Origin: Sphaeroforma sirkka
Taxonomy: Eukaryota; Opisthokonta; Ichthyosporea; Ichthyophonida
Direction of reading: 5' to 3'
NCBI GenBank assembly: GCA_001586965.3
Contig: LUCW03002266.1
Coordinates: 10,001-30,000 of the forward strand
Length of the DNA stretch: 20,000 nt
In this document: one piece after another, positions 1 through 7,569 of the stretch
Numbering within the stretch: the stretch's first letter is position 1
How the letters are laid out: each line of letters starts with the position of its first letter
Translations under genes and position numbers: made by a program
Notes under the pieces: generated by a model
Database searches by the model: none
The model's input: the letters and a program-made list of their open reading frames with translations, nothing else
What the model was told of the DNA's origin: nothing

Positions 1-217
1 CCCAGTATTTAACTTATCTACACTGTATTCGAACTACCTACCATGTACTTTGTCCCGATATATACGACTGCACCTGTCCTCTTTTTCTTTTGGACCACTA
101 AGCTAACTTATTCGAACTATCGACCCTGTACTTTGTCCCGATATATACTACTGCACCTGTCCAATTTCTTTATCCTTTGGACTGCTAAGCTAACTGCTAT
201 TGATATGGATTTCTCAG
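1..217 (+). other. 3' part of an upstream intron of the CDK12-like gene
   Basis: The sequence before the exon at 218 ends in TTTCTCAG, a normal 3' splice site, and GCTAAC at 189-194 is a good branch-point candidate 23 bases before the AG. The kinase catalytic core (glycine loop, HRD, DFG) would be encoded further left, outside the window. Most of the intron seen here is an 84-87 base tandem duplication, listed separately. Confidence 0.75.
24..194 (+). repeat. two-copy tandem duplication (about 84 and 87 bp) inside the intron
   Basis: Copy 1 is at 24-107 and copy 2 at 108-194. Both contain ATTCGAACTA, then GTACTTTGTCCCGATATATAC, then ACTGCACCTGTCC, a pyrimidine-rich stretch, and both end in CTAAGCTAAC. 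Each copy therefore carries a CTAAC branch-point-like motif, at 103-107 and 190-194. The copies differ by scattered substitutions and a few inserted bases. Confidence 0.85.
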
Positions 218-338
218 GGTTTGCGGGACACCGACATCCTCCAATTGGCCCAAGTGTGTGCTGTTGCCCTTTTTTGGACGGCTCAACTCCAACTACCCTC
301 GACGAGTCAAAGAACACTTCGAGAAGCTGTCTAAATCA
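218..338 (+). CDS. CDK12/13-like kinase, internal exon (C-lobe part)
   Basis: This 121-base exon lies between a CAG acceptor (AG at 216-217) and a GTACGT donor (339-344). It starts with one base of a split codon and ends on a complete codon. The 40 full codons include VCGTPTSSNWP, LLPFF and YPRRVKEHFEKLSKS. This matches the CDK C-lobe segment that in CDK9/CDK12-type kinases reads roughly CG(T/S)P..WP....LP.F, followed by a basic YRRR/YPRR stretch and an E.F segment. It joins in phase 0 to the exon at 650, giving LSKS-VVDMLDQLLKLDP, the expected order for this family. The exon is too short and too spliced to show as a long ORF. The assignment rests on motif order and good splice sites. A cDNA would confirm the junctions. 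Confidence 0.9.
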
Positions 339-431
339 GTACGTACATTATTCATCGAAAGAGTTTCGTGTATATATTTGTGTTTTATATATATCTTATT
401 GTAATTGTTATTGTTATTGTTATTGTTATTG

Positions 432-494
<63 letters not shown>

Positions 495-520
495 TATGTG
501 TGTGTATGTATGTATGTATG

Positions 521-556
<36 letters not shown>

Positions 557-649
557 GATGTTTTTATTTTGTACTTCCGCTATTGGCATTGATTTCTTTT
601 CTTTTTTTCGCGTCTCTCGACTCGTTTGTAAATCATTACCACTCAATAG
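339..649 (+). other. intron (311 bp, phase 0) containing a compound microsatellite
   Basis: The donor is GTACGT at 339-344 and the acceptor is CAATAG at 644-649, preceded by a pyrimidine-rich tract at about 594-635. Removing it fuses the two kinase exons in frame. No CTAAC motif is present near this acceptor; TCATTAC at about 633-639 is a possible weaker branch site. Most of the middle is simple repeat. Confidence 0.85.
404..553 (+). repeat. compound microsatellite: TTATTG, then TTA, then TA, TATG, TA
   Basis: Successive simple blocks are TTATTG units (about 404-432), an uninterrupted TTA run (about 433-486), TA, then TG/TATG units (about 497-527) and a TA run (about 528-553). It occupies about half of the kinase intron and ends about 95 bases before the acceptor. 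Confidence 0.95.
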
Positions 650-2512
650 GTCGTTGATATGTTAGATCAGCTGTTGAAACTAGACCCCGAAGAACGCTGG
701 ACGGCCGAGAAGGCGCTCGAATTGCCATATTTGGTCGAGCTTAACCGCAAATTCCTGCGGGAAGGGCCCCCGGAGTTCGGGAACACGCTGCCCCGTGACT
801 CATCGCACGAGTGGGAGGTCAAAGACAGGCGCAGAGAACTACGCAAACTCAACGCCACCCACACTCAACCCAATGCAAGCAGCCAGCATATGCCTGGTAG
901 CATGGGCAGCTACACCAACAGCGCCAGCGCTACCACCAACCACAGCAACACCAACAACACCACCCACGGTTCTCTTAATAGCCACAACTCCGGCTCTATA
1001 AATAGAACGGACGGGTTCGGGTCCCCCTCGGGGTTGGCTCAGGAATCACCGTCGCTGCTGCCGCTCGTTGACTCGGGTGGCCGACCCAATTCGGCCAAGC
1101 GGTTGAGAGATACCCAATCAGAATCCCTATCCCGTGCCAGTGCGCGAATTCGGGACAGTTCTACCGGTACTAAAGGTCCGGTTAGTGGTGCACCTGGTGT
1201 AGACACCGCCAGGGCCGGTAGTACCGAACCTCTCAAGTGTACGAGGACGGATACGGAGGGGTATGGAGATACGCGGCAGAGTGGCGGGGGCAGTAGGGAC
1301 AGGGTCAAGCAGGTCGCTGGCCGGACCAAGGGGGGTGTGGGTGGTATTGTGAGCCAGGATATACATGCGCGTACTGGGAAACGCGTGCATTCTCTCGCCG
1401 GAGGTACAGGGAGTGAGGTAGATCCAAGCGGTGTGCAGGCACGCATGGATGCATCCAGTTTATGGGGCAGGACTGAATGTGTGAGAGAAAGGCGGGGCAG
1501 CCGAGGACCGTTCGACCCGCGCGGTGAGACGGGGGTCAGTATTAGTAAGAATAACAATAAGAGCAACAGCATCAGGCATATCGATAATATAAATAACACG
1601 AGCAGAGATACCGCCGCATGGCACGACGAATTGGATAGCATGCTAGACGACACCACCCAGACCAACGCAAAGGACATGAACAGTCCCGCTATCAAACCGG
1701 TACAGCGCAACATCAATGGGCAGGCCGATACTGCGAGAAAGACTCTAATGGCTCCTGCTACGTTTAGTGTAGGGGTTAGTGTGGGGGGGTCAGAGAGGCG
1801 TATAAATGGGTTGCCTATGAGTCTGAGTGGGCGCTTGGGGAATCTGAGTGCGAAGGGCTCTGTAGGTGGTGGTCCCGCAATGGATACCGGTACGGCGTCT
1901 ATAAATAGATTTGCGGGGGTCGTGAAGAGACTGGGCCCGGCGGGTAAGAATATCACACAGTCCATTGACCGCATGGAACGAGAGAGACAGAAACGGGAGA
2001 AGGGGAAAGGTAAGAAAAAAAGGAAAAGAAGAGTTCGGTACAGTTCAAGTTCTAGCGGTGAGTCATTCGGCCGGAGTAGGAGCAGAAGCTACTCCAGAAG
2101 CAGATCTAGATCACGTGACAGATCGCCTCGATACGCGCACACACACCGGGGCGGGCCCAGCGGTAGTAGGTACAGAGAAAGAGATCGCGATTCTCTCAGT
2201 AGAGAACGGGATCGCGATTCATATGGCGTCAAACAGAGATATAGAGAACGAGACATATCCCCTCCCATGCACAGAAGGCGGCACCGTGGACATTCCAGTG
2301 AGGGTATGTATGGGAGTCCTAACCTTTCACTACGGCCGTATCAGCATGAACCGCCAATTCGCCATCCCGCGCCATATATGGGCACGCACGTGCTACCCCC
2401 GGGGATGGCAGCCAGGAGAGGGTTTGGCGGGGAACCACGGTATTCTGAGGAACGAGGCCGTTCGAGTGCGCGCGAAAGTCGCACAAAGCCTTACGGTAGG
2501 AGAAAGCGGTGA
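650..2512 (+). CDS. CDK12/13-like (Ctk1-type) kinase, last exon: end of the catalytic domain, HE extension and RS-rich tail
   Basis: The exon begins at GTC after the AG at 648-649 and ends at TGA 2510-2512. Residues are numbered from the first Met (659). Preceding VVD plus MLDQLLKLDPEERWTAEKAL is the conserved end of the CDK fold. At 37-63, PPEFGN...SHEWEVKDRRRELRK resembles the CDK12 C-terminal extension, where an HE motif (here H50 E51) followed by a basic cluster packs near ATP. CDK12/13/Ctk1 kinases with cyclin K-type partners phosphorylate Ser2 of the RNA polymerase II CTD in the nucleus. Then follow an Asn/Ser/Thr-rich stretch (about 64-120), a long disordered region, a basic run, an SR/RS repeat block (about 457-495), an RERDRD block (about 500-540) and a basic end. 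The RS region probably targets nuclear speckles. It sits C-terminal here, unlike in animal CDK12/13. There is no frameshift. The kinase N-lobe is outside the window. Confidence 0.92.
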   Translation, partial: VVDMLDQLLKLDPEERWTAEKALELPYLVELNRKFLREGPPEFGNTLPRDSSHEWEVKDRRRELRKLNATHTQPNASSQHMPGSMGSYTNSASATTNHSNTNNTTHGSLNSHNSGSINRTDGFGSPSGLAQESPSLLPLVDSGGRPNSAKRLRDTQSESLSRASARIRDSSTGTKGPVSGAPGVDTARAGSTEPLKCTRTDTEGYGDTRQSGGGSRDRVKQVAGRTKGGVGGIVSQDIHARTGKRVHSLAGGTGSEVDPSGVQARMDASSLWGRTECVRERRGSRGPFDPRGETGVSISKNNNKSNSIRHIDNINNTSRDTAAWHDELDSMLDDTTQTNAKDMNSPAIKPVQRNINGQADTARKTLMAPATFSVGVSVGGSERRINGLPMSLSGRLGNLSAKGSVGGGPAMDTGTASINRFAGVVKRLGPAGKNITQSIDRMERERQKREKGKGKKKRKRRVRYSSSSSGESFGRSRSRSYSRSRSRSRDRSPRYAHTHRGGPSGSRYRERDRDSLSRERDRDSYGVKQRYRERDISPPMHRRRHRGHSSEGMYGSPNLSLRPYQHEPPIRHPAPYMGTHVLPPGMAARRGFGGEPRYSEERGRSSARESRTKPYGRRKR

Positions 2513-2547
2513 ATAGTACATGCGTTTGAATCGGCTGTTAAATGCTG

Positions 2548-2553
2548 AATAAA
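2548..2553 (+). terminator. poly(A) signal of the kinase gene
   Basis: AATAAA lies 35 bases after the kinase stop codon. It is followed by GT/T-rich sequence (GGTGTTTGG, then TTGTCAGTGTGTC), a typical cleavage/polyadenylation context. Confidence 0.6.
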
Positions 2554-3410
2554 GGTGTTTGGTACTCATTGCGGAGTTAATTCACCAGGTTGTCAGTGTG
2601 TCATAGATTCAGTGGTGGGTTTGTGTGGATGCTAAAAGTAAAAGTGTAGGCAGGAAAATGTCCCATACTGGCGTCCGTCTTCCACGAGAAGCAAAGCATA
2701 AGGCCCGTTTGCTGTGTTTTTTGCAAGAGTCGAATCTCGACTATGATATGCTTTGTAGGATCTTTTATTTTGTGTCAAATAAGGTGTATTCTACGAAAGC
2801 AACTTCAAGCTTCGTATAAGAACTGTAGCAAAAACCTAAAACTCTAAAACTCCCCCGCCGTTCGCCTTTCTGTTGTAGTGAATTGAACATTTAATAACGC
2901 TCACCGGTTAAGGGGTACAAAACGCTACAGGACATCCATTACTGTATGCACACGACAGCCAGTCTGTGTACTACAAGGCTATATCAAAATGGTTGCAAAT
3001 CCGCATGTGGAGCATGCTCGCTTCATACTCGCTTCATATCTCAATTCCGTTTACCGTGATGGTGTACCGATAATGGCCTCTAGACTCAGCACTGTACGTG
3101 ATGTTGAACTGTAGCCAAATATACGTATTCAGATATACACGTCATCAGATATAGTAGACACATTGTAAAACTATTGAATGCTGTTGACAGAAATAAAGCT
3201 GGATTAAATTTATGCGCTAAGAGAGTAAGTGTACATTCCGATCGAGCAACATCACAGATTACATCTATGTAACTTAAGCAACAATATATCTGTACAGCTA
3301 CTCCATACTCTATAGCACTACGGTGATTTTGTTGTCATATATCGAATGTCTACTGTAAATAAAAAAAGAGACGACGTAAAATTGACATATTTATCATCAG
3401 TGAATCAATA
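2554..3410. other. intergenic, no gene seen
   Basis: There is a 65-codon open frame at 2625-2819, but it starts with GTG, has no recognisable motif and probably falls in or just after the kinase 3' UTR. A short direct repeat CTCGCTTCATA occurs twice near 3018-3040. Nothing else is supported. Confidence 0.6.
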
Positions 3411-3720
3411 ATCCAGTCACCACTTACCCCAGATTGATCACTGATATTTATACACTGATCAATGATCAGTTTTTTAATATTCATTTATACATAGTCTTCA
3501 TCATAGAACGAAGGCTATGATTTATATGGACTGAAAACAAAGGAAGAATGATCCAGTCAACACTCACCACTCACCTCACGGGCCCAGATGGATCACAGAT
3601 ATTTATACACTGATCAAGTGAGATCACGACCAGTTCTTTTTATAATTTATACATAGCCTAGCATCATACAAAGTCTTTGATTTAGATATATAATCAGAAT
3701 GGACTGAAAACAAAGGAAGC
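3411..3720 (+). repeat. diverged two-copy tandem duplication (about 140-173 bp)
   Basis: Copy 1 starts with ATCCAGTCA at 3411 and copy 2 at 3551. Both then contain GATCAC.GATATTTATACACTGATCAA and a TTTATACATAG block, and both end with GGACTGAAAACAAAGGAAG (3528 and 3701). The offset grows from 140 to 173 bases because copy 2 carries insertions. Copy 1 contains the dyad ACTGATCA-A-TGATCAGT (3454-3470); this symmetry is broken in copy 2. Confidence 0.85.
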
Positions 3721-5199
3721 ACTCCTATATTTGTTTTTTTGTTGTCATTTTGCTATGAAAAAAAGTAAAACTAATACGTCATACAAAATCAACTGTTTTG
3801 AATTCTCAGTTCACATTTTTACTAAGAAATTGAGACAACTGACCAGTAACTATATGTATTTATAATTATAAATAGTTAAAATTGTAAATACCATATGTAG
3901 CAACTCTAAAAAGTCAATACAATTTCTTAAGGAGGTAATATGTATGTACAAAATTTAAAATCTTTTTTGTTTTATAAATATGTCCACCAGTGCCAGGAAT
4001 ATGATAATAGTCGTCACATTCTCAAAAAGTTGGCCCGTATTTTTCTAAGTCACATTTCATTATAGGGAGGGAGGTTTAGCCCTTATTTGCCTCACAAACG
4101 GGTTGGTAGTTATTTGTCGGAATCAAAAGACCGAAAAATTCTGCTAAAACCGAAATAGGAGATGAATGAAGTTGCAACTTCTATAGTATGAAGTTATAAC
4201 TTCTACAGTAAGCGTGTACACTTAATCAACAGTTAGATACACCAATTGTGCTGGCATAGTGGTTGCAAAGTCAGCTAAAACCGCCTACTGCATACACAGA
4301 ACCCGCATGTTGCTAGCTATAGTTAAATTCAATCACTAGATGCACGCAATGGAATTTATTTATTTCAAGCATCTCACCACAACAGTACGTATATATACCA
4401 ACAATACAACTATCAGTCAACAGATGTATATTCTGCACCGTACAATAATCAACACTCATATATATTTTCGAACATCGTAAGTCGAGTATTAATGCTAGTG
4501 GTGGTAGTGGCTCCGATCACGATGGGTGCTAATAAGCTATGTAAAGGACCACGGGTTCACCTGGTTGCTGTGGACTCTACGGGGCGGGTTGGGGCCCTGT
4601 AGGCAAGTGAAGCACAGCGCCACAGCCTCCTAAAATAATAAATAATACAAGTGGAGTCATATTTATTAGCCTCCTAAAATAATTTAAACCCTAAACCCAA
4701 ATCATACTGGCCAAATTTTAACTAAAAAAACTATTAAAAATAAAGATTCGAGAAAAAAACTGTCTGCACTGTAAATAAAAATATTTTGTTGAAAGTCCAA
4801 ATCTGGTTTTGGATCTGTTTTGATACTACCTTCAAGGCTTCAACTTTGTGCATCCAAACGACAAAAACTAATCCATATCAAAAACTATATATGTAGTCCT
4901 GATTTTTGACGAGTACGCGAACCAATAAATATAGGGATATATAAATGTGACGAATCGTCATATCTCATTTGTTTCTTTTCCTATTCTTGAGAGGGGGAAC
5001 CTTCCTGGATGCTCTTTGGTGAGATGTGACGGGTCGTTACATTTTCGTCACATTTCGTTTTGGCACTGGTGATATGAACTCTAAAAATGTTTACTATTTA
5101 TTTATTTATTTAAAACAAAAATGCATCTGCAATTCTGCATAAAAGAAATATAAACTATGTATAAATATAAATAAAAAACTATTTATATAAATAAAGCAT
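3721..5199. other. AT-rich intergenic region, no gene seen
   Basis: No open frame with protein-like character was found. Small items: GCCTCCTAAAATAAT occurs twice (near 4626 and 4672); two adjacent TAAACCC units stand at 4685-4698 (a two-copy plant-type telomere-like motif, probably chance); a G+C-rich islet lies around 4545-4625 with GGGCCC at 4592; and several CGTCACAT/ATGTGACG words occur around 4012 and 4940-5055. Confidence 0.6.
4168..4203. repeat. two 14-bp perfect palindromes in tandem, 22 bp apart
   Basis: GAAGTTGCAACTTC (4168-4181) and GAAGTTATAACTTC (4190-4203) are each exactly self-complementary. They are followed by CTATAGTAT and CTACAGTAA, so the whole 22-base unit is duplicated. 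The centre changed from GC to AT without losing the symmetry. The function is unknown. It could be a paired binding site for a dimeric protein or a product of local strand switching. Confidence 0.85.
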
Positions 5200-5286
5200 C
5201 TGACTCCTGAGTCAGACTGAGATTCTGAGCAGGAAATATTACACTTTGAAGCTTGAAGTCACTGTGAAGAGAGTCACTGTGAAGAG
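5200..5286. repeat. AP-1-like dyad and adjacent 15-mer tandem repeat
   Basis: CTGACTC-CT-GAGTCAG (5200-5215) is a 7+2+7 inverted repeat whose halves resemble AP-1/Gcn4 half sites. At 5257-5271 and 5272-5286 the 15-mer AGTCACTGTGAAGAG is repeated head to tail without a change. A further dyad, CCGGA-AC-TCCGG, lies at 5362-5373. The frame open through 5246-5476 is not considered coding. Confidence 0.8.
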
Positions 5287-5503
5287 TCTGTGTCTCTGTG
5301 ACAGTGGGATTGGGTGCGTAAAATCCATACAGACTCCATCACTATACCAACGACCAAAAGTCCGGAACTCCGGCTCTCACCGAGTCTTACTTCGTGACTT
5401 CAGTCACTCTTCATCTTTGTCATATAAATTGATAAATGTAAAAGTGCAAATATTTGTATTTATTTTTGAAATATGATCTATTCACAGTTTTACCGACCTA
5501 TAC

Positions 5504-5660
5504 GAGGGCCCGCCCTGGGGGCTGCGGGCCTCAGCCTGTGAGGCTGTGCCCTGTGGCCCGTGGGAACTGTGTGATTTGTGAACTGAGGGGAATGTTGGGC
5601 TGAGACCTCACTGGAAAGTGCCCTGCGGGCACCCCCCCCCGGGCCCACCTCCCCTCCCTG
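5504..5660. other. GC-rich islet with stacked short stem-loops in AT-rich DNA
   Basis: G and C dominate for about 155 bases, in contrast with the flanks. It has GGGCCC at 5506 and 5641 and a run of nine C at 5632-5640. Short inverted repeats include GCCCGC...GCGGGC (about 5509-5530), CAGCCT-GTG-AGGCTG (about 5534-5548) and GCCC-TGC-GGGC (about 5620-5630). No open frame, tRNA or known RNA fold was recognised. It could be a structured RNA or a GC-cluster type insertion. Confidence 0.6.
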
Positions 5661-6010
5661 TGCGCTCTTGTTGTTGTATGTGTATTATATGTGCAACAAT
5701 ACTATGATATTTATAAATGGCGATTGGAGTAAACTGTGGCTCAGGCAGGTGTATTGTAAGCCAATATTGTGTAAAATAGAGTAGGGTTCCAACTTCGAGG
5801 CGTTAGGACGCGATGAGTGACAACTAACAAACGACTCTCCAAATATCAGAGTGCAAATGACAAATGTCAACAGTCAACTTATCACTCATCAGAGCTCAGA
5901 GCCTCAGACTCCCTCAGACTTCAGAAAAAAAAAACAATAAATGTACCGACATCACCTGAGTGGACCTGACCAGGCTGACCACCAGTTACCCCAGTAGAGT
6001 GCGTACTTCA

Positions 6011-6065
6011 GAGTCCAGAGACTCCAAACTCCTCCAGAGACCGGCAAGTCTCTCTAGCTAGAGAG
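6011..6065. repeat. GAGTC/GACTC dyad and a 16-bp perfect palindrome
   Basis: GAGTC-CAGA-GACTC spans 6011-6024, and CTCTCTAGCTAGAGAG (6050-6065) is exactly self-complementary. The surrounding 5880-6115 stretch is cryptically simple, built of recurring CTCAGA, GACTCC and CCAGAG words. No gene is supported here. Confidence 0.8.
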
Positions 6066-6221
6066 TAGAGTGAGACACTACATACTACTACTAGAGACTC
6101 CAGAGATTTGAGCAAAAAATGTTTAGAAAAAAACTGCGCAACTCCACTAGCTCTTGTAAATTCTTGAAGAGTCCATATACTATATAGACTATAGACTGAA
6201 TAAGTGTGCAAATGTGCATCC

Positions 6222-6281
6222 CACGGTCCACGGTACCGTGGCACCGTGAGCGTGAGGCGTGAGCGGTGAGCCGGGCCCGGC
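6222..6281. repeat. nested palindrome pair
   Basis: CCACGGTACCGTGG (6228-6241) is a 14-bp perfect palindrome. It is flanked by CACGGT (6222-6227) and ACCGTG (6243-6248), so 26 of 27 bases pair symmetrically, with one extra C. Just downstream, after CGTGAG/GCGTGAG/GCGGTGAG repeats, GCCGGGCCCGGC (6270-6281) is a 12-bp perfect palindrome. Confidence 0.85.
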
Positions 6282-6355
6282 ATTCCCGACAATGAAATAT
6301 ATACATATTTTTGCATCCAGATTTCAAAAAGCATGGTTTTTCAGTCTTTTTCAAT

Positions 6356-7530
6356 TTTTCATAGAGGGTACCGTATGCTATTTAAAAATGCCAGAAAGGT
6401 CTGTTAGGTATGGATAGATCGACCCAGTTTGGTACAAGCTGGAATCCTTTATAACTTTTGAACCAATAGTCCGATCGGGATGAAATTAAGTAAACGCTCA
6501 ATACTCGTCAAGACGAAGAATTTGAGACGTCTAGCTTCCAATTAGATTGATTTTATATGTACCTCTAGGTTTTAGTAAAATTCTACCCTCGCTTAAAAAG
6601 CCAAAATTTTATGTATTCCGCTCCTATTTAGAAGGCTTTGCTTTTTTCTGTTTCCATGACAAAATTCTATTAATGTAAAGATCTCAGATTATGCTCTGAC
6701 TCCGAGTCCGAGAGTGTGAGTTCCGGATTTCCTGTTGCGCAAGTGTATTTAAAAATATGCTACATTAAAATCATACTGGTCACTATATATATACATATGA
6801 AAAATCTACTCTGATCACTCCAATGTCAGACACATTTTCAAGCACTGATGACGCAATTGCCTCTACAATTCTACATAGCGCTGATTCTCTCTCCCTCTCT
6901 AGTCTCCACTACTCTTTCTATGTATATTGTATAGTCCATTTAGTATTTTCAGACTCTACAGTCTACACTCGGCTCTACGCTCTACACTCTACAGTCTACA
7001 CTCAGCTCTACACTCTACACTCTACAATCTACATTAGTCTACACTACAGTCTACACTAACACAGTTATGGCTCACAGTCTCACTGCCCACGCCCCACAGT
7101 ACAGTGTAAATATCACCGCGTCACCGCCTTCCTCTATCTTGTTGTATGTAAATACATAGGCTTCTCTCTCTTCCAGTCTTCTTTTCTTCTCTCCCTCTTG
7201 TGTGTGTATAGTGACTACAGTCACTACAGTCTTCACATATGCATATATAAATACACTCATTGTGCACAATGTACAGTTGTACACTACTACTATTTACAAT
7301 CATACTTGACACTTGTTGGCTGTACGGACTACTGAGTACATTCTCTCTCTACTCAGAGAGAGAGAGAGTACGCTATTGTTGAGCTGGGAGAATCTCTATT
7401 AAAATAGAATTTAAAAATAGAGAGAGTAGACTGCTACATAGTATCATAGTGAAATGCTGTATGTACTGTTTTCTTATATTTGTGTTGATGAAATTCATTG
7501 AATTGACGACTGATGAACTGATGAACTGAT
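6356..7530. other. intergenic region with cryptic simple repeats, no gene seen
   Basis: It contains a GACTC-C-GAGTC dyad (6698-6708), a block built of CTCTACA/GTCTACACT words (about 6944-7060), and a hairpin of TCTCTCTCT-ACTC-AGAGAGAGA (7342-7363). TGATGAAC is repeated in tandem near 7507-7530. Open frames here follow the simple repeats and have no protein character. Confidence 0.65.
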
Positions 7531-7536
7531 GACCTT

Positions 7537-7559
7537 GGTCCTGGTCCCGGACCAGGACC
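7537..7559. repeat. 11+1+11 perfect inverted repeat
   Basis: The arms are GGTCCTGGTCC (7537-7547) and GGACCAGGACC (7549-7559) around a single C. It is one of the strongest hairpins in the spacer and lies 10 bases outside the left end of the inverted-arm unit at 7570. Confidence 0.9.
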
Positions 7560-7569
7560 AGAGCCAAGA

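Noticed and set aside
293..665. ORFs rich in Ile, Tyr, Leu or Asn on both strands
   Set aside because: They are translations of the intron microsatellite. The same applies to ORFs at 13252-13599 and 18226-18639.
990..1910. TATAAATAG words (about 997 and 1898) as promoters
   Set aside because: Both fall inside the kinase coding sequence, encoding Ser-Ile-Asn-Arg, and no gene starts after them.
1039..1974. 311-codon minus-strand ORF
   Set aside because: It lies wholly inside the kinase exon as an antisense shadow, with no motif of its own.
1965..2516. 183-codon + strand ORF in another frame of the kinase tail
   Set aside because: It is an alternative frame of the RS-rich exon. The kinase frame is continuous and motif-supported.
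2625..2819. 65-codon ORF after the kinase gene
   Set aside because: It has a GTG start, no motif, and lies just past the poly(A) signal.
4685..4698. Interstitial telomere repeat (TAAACCC twice)
   Set aside because: Two units are too few in AT-rich DNA to claim telomeric origin.
3985..5071. Possible transposon ends: CACCAGTGCCA at 3985 and its inverse at 5061-5071
   Set aside because: An 11-base inverted match is expected many times by chance in 20 kb. Further matches (CGTCACAT) are out of register, and no target-site duplication is seen.
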